NCBI GenBank assembly: GCA_026003355.1
Contig: BPHC01000009.1
Span: 1 to 64,000, forward strand
Length of the DNA: 64,000 nt
Direction of reading: 5' to 3'
Source of the DNA: Cyclobacteriaceae bacterium
GTDB taxonomy: Bacteria; Bacteroidota; Bacteroidia; Cytophagales; Cyclobacteriaceae
Made by a program: the position numbers and the translations under genes. How positions within the stretch are numbered: the stretch's first letter is position 1; each line of letters opens with the position of its first letter. Of this stretch, positions 44,214 through 54,768 are shown piece after piece. The notes under the pieces were generated by a model, which did not search any database, had not been told where the DNA came from, and worked only from the letters and a program-made list of their open reading frames with translations.

Positions 44214-44221
44214 TAATTTTG
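44214..44221 (+). promoter_or_regulatory. Promoter core TAnnTTTG for the ExbB/ExbD operon
   Basis: TAATTTTG is an exact -7 match, 32 bases before the exbB ATG at 44254, giving a normal leader of about 25 bases. No distinct -33 TTG was found. Confidence 0.45.
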
Positions 44222-44253
44222 GCGTCTTCAATGGACTACTTAAACCTTAAACT

Positions 44254-45001
44254 ATGAAAAAATTACTCGCTATTCTGGCATTAACCGGGGTTATGGCAAC
44301 TGTTACCCTGGCCCAGTCTACTGATGGATCGCAGCCCGCCACCGAACAAACCGGGGGACCTTCCTTCCATCAGGTTTTGAAAGAGAAATTTATTGAGGGC
44401 GATGTGCGCTTTATGACTCCGGTGCTGATCTGCTTGATTTTAGGATTGGCATTCAGTATTGAACGGATCATAACGCTTAACATGGCCACTACCAATACCA
44501 AAAAACTGCTGGCACAGATTGAAGATGCCCTTTCCAAAGGAGGCGTTAATGCAGCACTTGAAGTTACACGCAACACCCGCGGTCCGGTTGCCTCTATTTT
44601 TACCCAGGGTTTTAATGCGTTTTTCGGAGGGGATTGAAATGGTGGAAAAATCCATCGTATCGTATGGAGGTGTGGAAATGGGCAAACTGGAGCGCGGCCT
44701 TATCTGGATTTCGCTGTTTATAGCGCTCGGACCCATGCTGGGTTTCTTCGGCACGGTAGTAGGTATGGTACAGGCTTTCTCTGATATTGAGGCAGCCGGT
44801 GATATTTCGCCCAACATTGTTGCCGGGGGTATGAAAGTGGCTCTTACCACAACAGTAGGCGGTTTAATTGTGGGTATGGTGCTGCAGGTATTCTACAACT
44901 ACCTGGTATCAAAAATCGATGCACTGGTAAACAATATGGAAGATGCTTCCATTGCCCTGGTTGACCTGCTGGTGAAGCACAAGCTCGTATCACAAAAGTA
45001 A
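44254..45001 (+). CDS. exbB: ExbB/TolQ-type proton channel subunit (frame-disrupted)
   Basis: This is the inner-membrane component of the TonB-energising motor. A signal-like N-terminus (MKKLLAILALTGVMATVTLA) is followed by the first helix (FMTPVLICLILGLAFSIERI) and a cytoplasmic part. One extra T in the T4 run 44610-44613 breaks the frame at FTQG; removing it gives FTQGLMRFSEGIEMVEKSIV. The last two helices are intact (LIWISLFIALGPMLGFFGTVVGMVQAF and VALTTTVGGLIVGMVLQVFYNYL). Joined length is about 248 residues. Confidence 0.88.
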
Positions 45002-45007
45002 TTACCT

Positions 45008-45382
45008 ATGAGAGGTTTTATTGTTGTTCTCATTGCGGTAGCGCTGGTGGTTGCATCCTTAACATCGGTAGATGCCGGCCTGTACATTGGCTACATTCTT
45101 TTTGGTATTGCGGTGTTAACGGCCGTGATCCTTCCGCTGGTAAAATCGCTGCAGTCGCCCGGTGAATTGAAAAAGCCGCTTATCGCCATTGCAGCAATGG
45201 CTGTTTTATTTGCCATTTCGTATGCTCTCACCGGCAGCGACCTCACAACTGAGCAGGCTGCCAAGGGAATTACCGAAACCACATCGAAACTGGTGGGCGC
45301 CGGTCTTACCCTGTTTTACCTGATTTCCGGCATTGCCGTGTTGGGTTTGATTTATTCTGAAATCAATAAAGCGTTAAAGTAA
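45008..45382 (+). CDS. Conserved membrane protein between exbB and exbD
   Basis: The 124-residue protein has four hydrophobic helices (about 3-20, 25-43, 58-75, 100-118). It is found in this place between exbB and exbD genes in many Bacteroidota, by recollection, and has no assigned function. It starts 6 bases after exbB and ends 1 base before exbD, so it is part of the same transcript and probably of the same energy-coupling complex. Confidence 0.7.
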   Translation: MRGFIVVLIAVALVVASLTSVDAGLYIGYILFGIAVLTAVILPLVKSLQSPGELKKPLIAIAAMAVLFAISYALTGSDLTTEQAAKGITETTSKLVGAGLTLFYLISGIAVLGLIYSEINKALK

Positions 45383-45383
45383 A

Positions 45384-45968
45384 ATGCCCCGTCCTGTTCC
45401 CGATATACCCAACGCCTCGATGGCAGATATTGCGTTTCTGCTGCTGGTGTTTTTTCTGGTAACCACCACAGTGGCCAACGACAAAGGTTTAAGTATCCTG
45501 CTGCCGCCGCCTCCTGAGGCACTGCCGCCCGATATGGACATTAAAATACAGGAGCGTAACCTGTTTAAAATTCAGGTTAACTCTTTTGATAATGTACTGG
45601 TAGAGGGCGAGCCGTTTACGGGAACGCCTGATGAACTTACGGAGCGCATAAAAAAGTTTATTTTAAACTACGGTGCCGACCCTGCTTCATCAGACAACCC
45701 CGAGAAAGCCATCGTTTCGTACAAAACCGACCGGGGTACAAGCCACAAAAAATTCATTGAGATACTGGATGCCATTCAGGCTGCATACTATCAGATTTAT
45801 GCTGATAATGCCGGTGTATCGGTAAAGAAGTGGCTGGATCTGTCATCGGATCTTAATGATCCGGAGAACCGGAAACTTTACGATTTAGGCCGGAAAAAAC
45901 GCCCCGATGGCACCATTGAAATTCCCATGAATGTGTCGATTGCTGAACCCACTAAAGTAGGAGGATAA
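45384..45968 (+). CDS. exbD: ExbD/TolR-type protein
   Basis: The 194-residue protein has a short cytoplasmic end, one helix carrying the proton-relay Asp ([21 protein letters not shown], Asp at about residue 15) and a periplasmic domain with the Bacteroidota-specific long extension. It partners ExbB in energising TonB-dependent uptake. A second exbD follows after 4 bases. Confidence 0.9.
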   Translation: MPRPVPDIPNASMADIAFLLLVFFLVTTTVANDKGLSILLPPPPEALPPDMDIKIQERNLFKIQVNSFDNVLVEGEPFTGTPDELTERIKKFILNYGADPASSDNPEKAIVSYKTDRGTSHKKFIEILDAIQAAYYQIYADNAGVSVKKWLDLSSDLNDPENRKLYDLGRKKRPDGTIEIPMNVSIAEPTKVGG

Positions 45969-45972
45969 TTCT

Positions 45973-46438
45973 ATGTCTAAATTCAAGAAAAAGGCTGCTG
46001 TTAAACAGGAAATACCCACTTCTTCTATGCCCGATGTGGTGTTTATGCTCCTGTTTTTCTTTATGGTTACCACGGTGTTGCGGGAAACGTCAATTAATGT
46101 TAAGCAGCATTTGCCCGAGGCCACCCAGCTAAAAAAGCTGGCCCGGAAATCACTGGTAGCCTATATGTATATTGGCGAGCCGAAAAAAAACCGATGAGTG
46201 GGGTAAGGAACCCAAAATTCAGGTAAACGATGTGTTTATTGAACCCAAAGATGTAATTCAATGGGTAAACACAGAAAAGTCGAAACTCAATGAATTTGAG
46301 CGCGACCAGCTTACCGTTTCCATGAAGGTTGATGAAGAAGTGAAACGCGGCATCATTGCCGATGTGGAAACCGAACTTCGAAAAGCCAACGCTCGGCTGC
46401 TGCTGTACTCCACCCAGCAGCGCAGGGTAGAAAATTAA
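45973..46438 (+). CDS. exbD: Second ExbD/TolR-type protein (frame-disrupted)
   Basis: The N-terminal part has EIPTSSMPDVVFMLLFFFMVTTVL with the helix Asp. One extra A in the A8 run 46183-46190 ends the frame at EPKKNR. Removing it continues EPKKTDEWGKEPKIQVNDVFI and on to RVEN, giving about 154 residues. Tandem exbD copies are usual in Bacteroidota ExbB/ExbD operons, where they may form hetero-complexes. A rho-independent terminator follows. Confidence 0.88.
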
Positions 46439-46456
46439 CCCCAATCCAAACACCAC

Positions 46457-46481
46457 AGCCCTGCAACAGCAGGGCTTTTTT
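46457..46481 (+). terminator. Rho-independent terminator of the ExbB/ExbD operon
   Basis: An 8-bp stem AGCCCTGC / GCAGGGCT (46457-46464 and 46469-46476) with loop AACA is followed by five T. It ends directly before the ATG at 46482 of the transporter gene. Confidence 0.85.
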
Positions 46482-47801
46482 ATGAATACAAAACTGCAAC
46501 GCAATAATCCCGCTGTTGTCAAGGCTTGGTGCATGTACGACTGGGCCAACTCGGTTTACTCGCTGGTTATTACATCGGCCATTTTTCCGGTGTACTATAA
46601 GGCTGTGGCCATTACCCGCGAAGGCAGCGACACGGTGCCTTTCCTGGGGTTTATGATGAAAAATTCAGTGCTGTATTCATACGCGCTGTCATTTTCTTTT
46701 CTGGTTGTAGCTGCCCTGCTGCCCCTGCTATCGGGTGTATCGGATTACACCGGACGTAAAAAGCTGTTTATGCAGGTATTTGTGGTTATGGGCAGCCTGT
46801 CGTGCATAGGCTTGTACTTCTTCGAAGGTATCGAAACCCTGTATTGGGGTATTTTCTGCTCGGTAATGGCCAGCATTGGTTACTCTGGCAGCCTGGTTTT
46901 TTACGATGCCTTTCTTCCTGAAATTGTTACTAAAGACCGGCTGGATGAGGTAAGCGCCAGAGGATATGCAATGGGCTATTACGGAAGTGTAATTTTGATG
47001 ATTGCCTGCCTGGTACTCATACTCAATCCCCCGTGGTTTGGCTTTGCCACCGAAGGCGAAGCCACGCGGTTCAGCTTTCTGCTGGTGGGCCTTTGGTGGA
47101 TAGGCTTTGCCTGGATGGCGTTTCGGAAACTGCCCGAAAAGCCATCCGGTAAGCCGCAACGACAGGTGTGGCGAAATGGCTATGAAGAGTTAATGAAAGT
47201 GTGGAACGAATTGAAGTTCAACCCCGACCTGAAGAAATACTTAATAGCCTTTTTCTTTTTCAACATGGGCGTTCAAACAGTTATGTATCTGGCCACGCTT
47301 TTTGGCACCGATGTGCTGCTGTTGCCCGCGCAGAATCTTATAGCCACCATTCTGCTCATTCAACTGGTGGCGGCTGCAGGGGCCAGGTATTTTGCGCGTT
47401 TGTCGCGAAGAAAAGGCAACTCGTTTACTTTAACCCTTATGCTCACAGGCTGGATTGTGGTTTGTTTTTCGGCCTATGCCATTCAGGCTCCATGGCAGTT
47501 TTATCTTCTTGCCGTGATGGTGGGCACCATCATGGGCGGCATTCAGTCGTTGTCGCGGGCAACCTATGCCAAATTGCTGCCGGCCGATACCGCCGACCAT
47601 GCATCTTATTTTAGTTTTTACGATGTAACCTACAACCTGAGCATTGTGATGGGCACGTTTTCGTATGGGTTGGTGCACCAGCTAACAGGTAGCATGCGAA
47701 ACAGCGCGCTGGCGCTGGCTTTATATTTCCTGGCCGGCCTTTACTTTCTGCACCGGGTGCGGGCTGCCAGCATCCGCAGCACCGGCCCGGCAGGCACTTA
47801 G
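46482..47801 (+). CDS. UMF1-type MFS transporter
   Basis: The 439-residue protein has about 12 transmembrane helices. KAWCMYDWANSVYSLVITSAIFPVYY, DYTGRKKLFMQ and GSLVFYDAFLPEI are characteristic of the UMF1/Atg22-like branch of the major facilitator superfamily. It probably exports small solutes; the substrate is unknown. The start is at ATG 46482, which sits right at the end of a terminator without room for a ribosome site; Met at 46533 (MYDWAN) would be too late for the first helix. Confidence 0.82.
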   Translation: MNTKLQRNNPAVVKAWCMYDWANSVYSLVITSAIFPVYYKAVAITREGSDTVPFLGFMMKNSVLYSYALSFSFLVVAALLPLLSGVSDYTGRKKLFMQVFVVMGSLSCIGLYFFEGIETLYWGIFCSVMASIGYSGSLVFYDAFLPEIVTKDRLDEVSARGYAMGYYGSVILMIACLVLILNPPWFGFATEGEATRFSFLLVGLWWIGFAWMAFRKLPEKPSGKPQRQVWRNGYEELMKVWNELKFNPDLKKYLIAFFFFNMGVQTVMYLATLFGTDVLLLPAQNLIATILLIQLVAAAGARYFARLSRRKGNSFTLTLMLTGWIVVCFSAYAIQAPWQFYLLAVMVGTIMGGIQSLSRATYAKLLPADTADHASYFSFYDVTYNLSIVMGTFSYGLVHQLTGSMRNSALALALYFLAGLYFLHRVRAASIRSTGPAGT

Positions 47802-48568
47802 TAACGCAGGTGTTTTACGGTAATGCCGTTATTGATAAGCTGGCGCAGCGAATCAATGCCTATCTTCAGGTGCAACTCAACATAATTTTGCGTAACCACG
47901 CGGTCGCTGGCCTCGGTTTTAACCCCTTCGGGCGTCATGGGCTGGTCCGATACCAGCAGTAGGGCACCTGCCGGTATTTTGTTTTTAAAGGCTGTTGTGA
48001 AAATGGTGGCTGTTTCCATGTCAATGGCCTGGGCGCGTATTTTTCGCAGATAGATTTTAAACTTTTCGTCCCATTCCCAAACCCTTCGGTTGGTGGTGTA
48101 CACGGTGCCGGTCCAGTAATCCTGATTGTAGTCGCGTATGGTTGTTGATATGGCTTTTTGCAGGGCAAAGGCAGGCAGGGCAGGGACTTCGGGTGGCATG
48201 TAGTCATTGCTTGTTCCTTCGCCCCGTATGGCAGCAATGGGTAAAATAAAGTCACCTATATCGTTCTTCTTTTTCAGTGCCCCGCATTTACCCAGAAACA
48301 ATGCAGCCTTTGGCTTAATGGCACTCAGGCAGTCCATAATCGTGGCTGCGTTTGGGCTGCCCATGCCAAAATTTATAATGGTAATACCCTGCGCAGTAGC
48401 GTTGCGCATGGGCCGGTCGGTTCCGTTAATGGGCACGTTGTGCCACTCGGCAAATAACTTAACGTAATTGTCGAAATTGGTAAGTAAAATGTACTGTCCG
48501 AACTGATCAAGCGGTTGCCCGGTGTACCGGGGCAACCAGTTTTCTACAATTTCCTGTTTGGTCTTCAT
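47798..48568 (-). CDS. AMP nucleosidase, Bacteroidota type
   Basis: The 256-residue enzyme splits AMP to adenine and ribose-5-phosphate. A nucleoside-phosphorylase fold is shown by ITIINFGMGSPNAATIMDCLSAIKP, LFLGKCGALKK, the catalytic-region AQAIDMETATIFTTAF and LLVSDQPMTPEGVKT. It is much shorter than E. coli Amn (484), typical of the Bacteroidota group. It overlaps the transporter convergently by 4 bases and lies only 20 bases from the divergent HsdR_N-type gene. Confidence 0.85.
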   Translation of the reverse strand: MKTKQEIVENWLPRYTGQPLDQFGQYILLTNFDNYVKLFAEWHNVPINGTDRPMRNATAQGITIINFGMGSPNAATIMDCLSAIKPKAALFLGKCGALKKKNDIGDFILPIAAIRGEGTSNDYMPPEVPALPAFALQKAISTTIRDYNQDYWTGTVYTTNRRVWEWDEKFKIYLRKIRAQAIDMETATIFTTAFKNKIPAGALLLVSDQPMTPEGVKTEASDRVVTQNYVELHLKIGIDSLRQLINNGITVKHLRY

Positions 48569-48588
48569 AAGCTGATGTAACTTGCTGC

Positions 48589-49032
48589 ATGCACAAATTA
48601 AATTTTCCCGATGCGGAGTTAAAAATTACGCGGCAGTTGGGCAAGCTATGGATTTTTGACCGCATTAGAAAAAAAATGGTGGTACTTACACCCGAAGAGT
48701 GGGTACGCCAGCATTTGGTCAATTTCCTTATCCGGCACCGCAACTGCCCCCGCAGCCTTACGCAGGTTGAACGGGGATTGTTGTGCAACGGGTTGCCCCG
48801 CCGGGTAGATGTGGTGGTTTTTGACCGGCAGGGTGGTTGCTGGTTGGTTGCCGAATGCAAAGCTGCCGATGTGGCACTCACCAGCCATACAGCCATGCAA
48901 CTGGCGCAGTACAACATGCCCCTGCGGGCCAAATACCTGTTGCTTACCAACGGTCTGGTTCATTTTTGTTACGCAGCCGATTATGAAAATGCAGCGCTTA
49001 CCCCGTTAAGCGATGTGCCTTTTTACGCTTAG
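48589..49032 (+). CDS. Solo HsdR_N-type PD-(D/E)XK nuclease-fold protein
   Basis: The 147-residue protein resembles the N-terminal nuclease part of type I restriction HsdR. The PD-(D/E)XK pattern is visible as RRVDVVVFD and, after a short loop, LVAECKAADV (E-x-K). No helicase domain, hsdM or hsdS is near, so it is not part of a restriction system here. Such stand-alone forms are common in Bacteroidota; the target is unknown. It converges with ald with 3 bases between. Confidence 0.8.
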   Translation: MHKLNFPDAELKITRQLGKLWIFDRIRKKMVVLTPEEWVRQHLVNFLIRHRNCPRSLTQVERGLLCNGLPRRVDVVVFDRQGGCWLVAECKAADVALTSHTAMQLAQYNMPLRAKYLLLTNGLVHFCYAADYENAALTPLSDVPFYA

Positions 49033-49035
49033 GTT

Positions 49036-50150
49036 TTACAAAAACTTTTTAACATCGGTATAAGGCAGGTTAAAGGCATCGGCCACACCCTTGTACACCA
49101 CCTCTCCGAAAACCACATTCAGACCCAGCCGAAGTTCGGCACTTTCCTGACAGGCCTTTCTCCAGCCCATGTTGGCCAGCTTAATGGCATAGGGCAGCGT
49201 AGCGTTGGTAAGGGCCAAAGTAGAGGTATAGGGTACCGCACCGGGCATATTGGCCACGCAATAGTGCACCACATCGTCAATAATAAAAGTGGGGTTTTCG
49301 TGGGTAGTGGGGGTACAGGTTTCTATGCATCCGCCCTGGTCTACAGCCACATCAACAAGTACTGTTCCGGGGCGCATGGTTTTAAGCATGTCGCGGGTAA
49401 TAAGTTTCGGGGCTTTGGCGCCGGGTATCAGCACACCGCCAATAATCAGGTCGGCATCGCGCACCAGTTCGCGAATCACATATTCGTTCGAAACCATGGT
49501 GCGTACGTTTTTCGGCATCACATCGTCCAGATAGCGAAGCCGGTTAATGTTTACATCCAGTATGGTAACATCTGCGCCCATGCCGGCAGCAATCTTTGCG
49601 GCGTTGGTGCCCACCACACCGCCCCCCAATATCAGCACTTTGGCGGGTTTTACACCGGGTACGCCCCCCAGCAAAATGCCGCGCCCTTTCAAGGGTTTTT
49701 CCAGGTATTTCGCGCCTTCCTGCACGGCCATGCGGCCCGCTACTTCCGACATGGGGATGAGCAGGGGCAGGCTGCCATCGGCCCGTTCAACGGTTTCGTA
49801 GGCCAGGCACACGGCCCCCGCTTTCCATCATGGCGCGGGTAAGGGGCTCGTAACTGGCAAAGTGAAAGTAGGTAAATACCAGTTGTTCTTTTTTAATGAG
49901 TTTGTATTCCGGCTCAATGGGTTCTTTTACTTTTATAATCATATCGGCCTGGGCATACACCTCATCGGCCTGGCCGATTATCATGGCGCCCGCCTGTTTG
50001 TATTCATCGTCCGTAAAGCCGCTTCCCGCCCCCGGCCGATTTTTCGATATACACGGTATGGCCGCGCTTTACCAGTTCCTTTGTTCCTGCAGGGGTAAGA
50101 GCTACGCGGTTTTCGTTGTTTTTAATTTCTTTCGGAACGCCAATAATCAT
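49036..50150 (-). CDS. ald: Alanine dehydrogenase (frame-disrupted twice)
   Basis: The start is [20 protein letters not shown] (50150). One extra C in each of the C5 runs 50029-50033 and 49815-49819 splits the gene. Removing them gives [15 protein letters not shown] and [15 protein letters not shown], both family consensus. The Rossmann NAD site is [28 protein letters not shown], followed by [20 protein letters not shown] and the end DVKKFL. Length is about 371 residues, normal for Ald, which interconverts alanine with pyruvate and ammonia. It diverges from the E1 dehydrogenase gene. Confidence 0.92.
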
Positions 50151-50256
50151 GGTTAAATCGTTTGAATTGGCTGCAAAGATAACCGGCGGGTCCCAAATCG
50201 CAATTGGCATTTGGCAGCGTATTGGCTATTTTTGACCGGAACGAAAATTTTGTGGT

Positions 50257-52669
50257 GTGGCTGAGACAAAAACATCAAAAACCCGCTTTTCGCAGGCACG
50301 CATAAAAGAAATTCTTGCCGATTACCGCCTGGCCTGCGAAAGCCGCGAGGCCAGCCTGCTGGGTCGCAAGGAAGTGTTTATGGGAAAGGCAAAGTTTGGC
50401 ATTTTTGGCGACGGCAAAGAAGTAGCCCAGATTGCCATGGCAAAGGTGTTCCGTGCCGGAGATTTCCGGTCGGGATACTACCGCGATCAGACGTTTATGT
50501 TTGCCATTGGCGAGCTTACGTTGGAGCAGTATTTTGCGCAGCTGTACGCACATACTTCGGTTGAAGCCGAACCGGCCTCGGCCGGCCGGCTGAATGAACG
50601 GACATTTTGCCACGCGGTGGCTGGATGAAAACGGAAAGCTTAAAGACCTTACCAAACTGCGGAACTCCTCTTCGGATATAAGCCCCACGGCCGCCCAAAT
50701 GCCGCGCCTGCTGGGTATGGCCTATGCTTCAAAACTTTTTCGCCACAACAGGGCGTTACATCAATATACCAACCTTTCGCGGCAGGGTAACGAAATTGCC
50801 TTTGGAACCATTGGTAACGCCTCCACTTCAGAGGGCATGTTCTTTGAAGCCATGAATGCAGCCGGCGTACTGCAGGTGCCCATGCTCGTTTCGGTTTGGG
50901 ACGATGACTACGGCATATCGGTTCCGCAGCAATACCATACTACCAAAGGCAGCATTTCCAGGGCATTGGCCGGTTTGCAGCGCACCGGCAGCGAATCCGG
51001 CATTGAGATATTTACCGTAAAGGGATGGGATTATCCCGCTTTGCTGGACACATACCGCAAAGCCGAAAAAATATGCCGCGAACAGCATGTGCCCGTGCTG
51101 GTGCATGTTACCGAAATGACCCAGCCGCAGGGACATTCTACCTCCGGGTCGCACGAACGCTACAAATCAAAAGAGCGGCTGGCCTGGGAAGCTGAGCACG
51201 ACTGCATTAAGAAAATGCGCGATTGGATTACCGGCGAAGTGCTGGTTTTACCCGAAGAACTTGACGCCATTGAAGCAGAGGCCCGCCAGCGTGTACGTAA
51301 GGCCAAAGAAAGTGCATGGAAAGCTTTTACCGAAGATATTCAACAGGACCAGCGTGAACTGGAAGCCATACTGGCTGAACTGGAAAACCAATCGCAACAC
51401 GGTAATGAAGTTGCCGAAGTGAGCCGGCAGCTTAAACGCACAATAAACCCGGTTCGCATGGATGCCATGCGCGCAGCGCGCAAGGTAATGCGCCTGGTGC
51501 GCCATGAACAGTCGGCCGGCCGCGAAAAATTGATGGGCTGGATAAATAAACTGCACGAAAAGGCTTACGACCGGTACAGTTCCCATCTGTATAGCGAGTC
51601 GGAGGAGTCTGCCCTGCGCGTGCCCGAAGTTAAGCCGGTGTTTTCTGACCAGTCGCCTGAAGTAGATGGGCGCGAGGTGGTTCGCGCCTGCTTTGATGCC
51701 GCCCTTGCCCGCGACCCGAGGGTATTTGCTTTCGGGGAAGATGTGGGCCGTATAGGCGATGTGAACCAGGGCTTTGCCGGTTTACAGGAAAAGTACGGAG
51801 AGCTGCGCGTAACCGACACGGGCATACGCGAATGCACCATTATTGGCCAGGGTATTGGCGCTGCGCTGCGCGGGCTGCGGCCCATAGCCGAAATTCAGTA
51901 TCTGGATTATCTGCTCTACGCACTGCAGATTATGAGCGATGACCTGGCCTGCCTGCAATACCGCACAAAGGGCGGGCAAAAGGCGCCGCTCATTATCCGC
52001 ACAAGAGGTCATCGCCTGGAAGGGGTGTGGCACTCCGGGTCGCCTATCGGGATGATTTTGCACAGCATTCGCGGAATATATGTGCTGGTGCCACGCAACA
52101 TGACCCAGGCTGCCGGGTTTTATAACACTATGTTAAGATCAGACGATCCGGCATTGATTATTGAATGTCTAAACGGCTACCGCCTTAAGGAGCGCATACC
52201 CGATAACATAGGCGAATTTACCGTTCCGCTGGGTGTGCCTGAAATTTTGCGCCCGGGTACCGATGTTACGCTGGTAACTTACGGTTCCATGTGCCGCATT
52301 GTTATGGAGGCTGCAGCCGAGCTGGAGCAGATGGGTGTTTCGTGCGAAGTAATTGATGTGCAGACACTCCTGCCATTCGACATTCATCAGGTTATAGTGA
52401 ACTCGGTAAGAAAAACAAACAGGGTGGTGTTTGCTGATGAAGATGTTCCGGGAGGTGCTACGGCATTTATGATGCAGCAGGTACTGGAGGCACAGCAGGC
52501 CTGGCGCTACCTCGATGCCCCGCCAGTTACCATTACAGCCCGCGAACACCGCCCGGCCTATTCATCGGACGGGGATTATTTTTCGAAGCCCAGTGCAGAT
52601 GACGTAATCGAAAAAGTGTATACCCTGATGCATGAGGCCGACCCGGAAAAGTTCCCCCCGTTGTTCTAG
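50257..52669 (+). CDS. Fused alpha-beta 2-oxoacid dehydrogenase E1 (frame-disrupted)
   Basis: The GTG start gives [13 protein letters not shown]. One extra A at 50593-50594 breaks the frame at the Gly-Arg-Leu; removing it continues [19 protein letters not shown]. Joined length is about 803 residues. The first half is the E1 alpha type, with [30 protein letters not shown] and [11 protein letters not shown] as thiamine-diphosphate region. The second half is E1 beta, with [20 protein letters not shown] and [20 protein letters not shown]. It resembles the branched-chain 2-oxoacid group. The metal Asp usual in GDA/GDG is Asn here (GNA). E2 and E3 are not in this window. Confidence 0.88.
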
Positions 52670-53532
52670 TTAACCCGAACCTGATCGAGCGTAAACTCCG
52701 AAACCCGAACCGAATCGCGGTTCAGCGCGCGGTCGGTAACAACTACATCCAGGGCAATGGGACGTACGCCAAAAACAGTAAGAAAGCCTGTTGATGTCAT
52801 TTTATATTTCAATGTTCCTTCTGTGGGCCCGCTGGTTTCGGCAACCACCGGAAAGCGCGAGTTAAAGGTTGTGCAGAAATTATTTTCCCAGCTGTATTCC
52901 TGCAGCGATGAACCCACCCGCTGGTAAAACCGTATGCGAAGGTTGAAGTGGTTTTTGTTGGTGGTGTAGTACAGGGTATCCTGCACAATTACATCGCCTG
53001 TTGTTGAAGTAGCCACTATGTTATAGGATGAATCGACCACGTCGGCCATTTCAGCAGGAACAATCAGGTATTGTACGCGGTAATTTCTGCAGCCCAGGTC
53101 ACCGCTGTTTAACGGAGGCAGGTAACCGTAACCTGGTTTGTTGCGCGTGCGCAGCCGCACCAGCTTACCTGAATTGCCCGTTATTTTTAGCATGGGCAGG
53201 CTTGGTGGAATAGGGTCCGGGGCAATTACGTTTATCTGTTCGGTGGCATTGGGTATGATGGTTGAACCCGCACCTTCAAGATAGTAATTGATGGGATGAT
53301 AGGGGTCGCTTTCGTGGTTTAAGTTAAGCGGGTCAAAACCCAGATCGCCATCGCCATCGCGAAAGTCAAGATAAATGGCAAGGGTGTCGGCATCGCCAAA
53401 GGCAGGTGTTTCGTAAAATTCTATTTTGCTAACGGTAACCTCGGGCCTGTTGCTGAACTGGGGCGGCTCGAAACACGAACCCAGCAGGGCCATGACCAGT
53501 ATTAAACCGCCTTTACCTGACAATACGCGCAT
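52666..53532 (-). CDS. Lipoprotein of unknown function
   Basis: Starting at MRVLSGKGGLILVMALLGSC (53532), it has a lipobox LLGSC with Cys at residue 20, so it is a surface or periplasmic lipoprotein of 288 residues. The rest is beta-rich with acidic loops (DFRDGDGDLGFDPLN), a pattern seen in calcium-binding-like or SusE/F-like lipoproteins. No family is assigned. It overlaps the E1 gene convergently by 4 bases. Confidence 0.65.
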   Translation of the reverse strand: MRVLSGKGGLILVMALLGSCFEPPQFSNRPEVTVSKIEFYETPAFGDADTLAIYLDFRDGDGDLGFDPLNLNHESDPYHPINYYLEGAGSTIIPNATEQINVIAPDPIPPSLPMLKITGNSGKLVRLRTRNKPGYGYLPPLNSGDLGCRNYRVQYLIVPAEMADVVDSSYNIVATSTTGDVIVQDTLYYTTNKNHFNLRIRFYQRVGSSLQEYSWENNFCTTFNSRFPVVAETSGPTEGTLKYKMTSTGFLTVFGVRPIALDVVVTDRALNRDSVRVSEFTLDQVRVN

Positions 53533-53564
53533 GTGCTTAAATTTGAAGGCAAAATACGTAACGT

Positions 53565-54558
53565 TTGTCAACCTTAAATGATTTCCGGAAACAAATACAG
53601 GGTATTAACGAAAATACATTTACCGATATTGCCTTAAAGGTTTTTCGTTATCAGGCCTGCAACAATCCGGTATACCAGCGGTATTTGGCCTTCCGGCAAA
53701 TAGATTACCGTGATGTAAACCGCCTGACGGATATTCCGTTTCTGCCCATAACCTTTTTCAGGTCGCACCGGCTCATTACCGGCAACTGGAAACCGGCAGG
53801 TTTCTTCGAGAGCAGCGGCACCACCGGGCGTTTGTCCAGTTTTCATTACTATCCCGACTATGATTTTTACGTTGCACACGCAATGGGTAATTTCAGATTG
53901 TTTTTCGGCCCGGCAAGCCAATATCATTTTTTTGCTTTGCTGCCCTCCTATCTGGAGCGCAGGCATTCGTCATTGATAACCATGTTGCATGGGCTGATGA
54001 AAGAAAGCCGGTCTGGTTTGGGTGGTTTTTTTCTCTACAATACCGATGAAATGTTAAACCGCATGGAGCAGGCCCGGAAGCGGGCCGACAGGCAGCTGAT
54101 GTTGTGGGGCGTAACGTTTGCGTTGCTTGATCTTGCCGAAAAACATGCCTCCCGATTTGCCGGCCTGCGTAATAGTGGAAACCGGAGGCATGAAGGGCAG
54201 GAGGGAAGAGATTACCCGCGAGGCGCTCCACGACCGGCTTAAAAAAGCTTTTGGGGTGAACCGCATTTTTTCGGAGTATGGAATGACCGAGTTGTTTTCG
54301 CAGGCCTATACGCGGGGCGAAACGCGTTTTTATGCACCACCCTGGATGCGGGTTTTTATCCGCGACCTGTACGATCCGTTTTCGGTGGGCCTGGAAGGGC
54401 TTACCGGCGGCATAAACATCATTGACCTGGCTAATATTCACTCCGTATCGTTCATTGAGACGGCTGATTTGGGGCGTGTTTATTCCGATGGGTCGTTTGA
54501 GGTGCTGGGGCGGATCGATAACAGCGAAGTGAGGGGTTGTAACCTGCTGGTGGAATGA
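53565..54558 (+). CDS. LuxE-like acyl-protein synthetase domain protein (frame-disrupted)
   Basis: A TTG start gives MSTLNDFRKQIQGINENTF. The ANL-like part shows PFLPITFFRSHRLITG, FFESSGTTGRLSSFHYYPD (phosphate loop) and, after a +1 break near 54146-54153, CVIVETGGMKGRREEITREAL and IFSEYGMTELFSQAY. The joined length is about 330 residues. It fits the LuxE/acyl-activating family, which activates fatty acids or other carboxylates. In Bacteroidota such genes are found with surface-polymer genes; no lux operon is present. Confidence 0.78.
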
Positions 54559-54646
54559 TGTTTTTGTCGTTAAAGCGTTTTTTCTTACGTTAAATTTGTT
54601 TTAAAGGCCTATCCTTTTACCTTTGTTGCGGTAACCTGATAAAACC

Positions 54647-54766
54647 ATGAAAAAACTGCTTATTTTCGTTCTGTTGGCACTTTTTGCCGTTGCATGCAGC
54701 CAGTACACCTGTCCTACCTACAGCAAAAAAGAAGCTCAGAAAGAATCAGGTATTCGTAAAATTTAG
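54647..54766 (+). CDS. Small lipoprotein, 39 residues
   Basis: ATG 54647 to TAG 54764-54766 encodes MKKLLIFVLLALFAVACSQY..., a full lipobox (FAVAC, Cys at 17) and a 22-residue mature part with CPTY and KKEAQKE. Short lipoproteins with a YTCPTY motif recur in Cytophagales, by recollection. It converges with the sigma-54-type regulator with 2 bases between them. Confidence 0.65.
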   Translation: MKKLLIFVLLALFAVACSQYTCPTYSKKEAQKESGIRKI

Positions 54767-54768
54767 GC

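Noticed and set aside
48589..49032. Type I restriction system
   Set aside because: Only a stand-alone nuclease-fold protein is present; no helicase, methylase or specificity subunit nearby.
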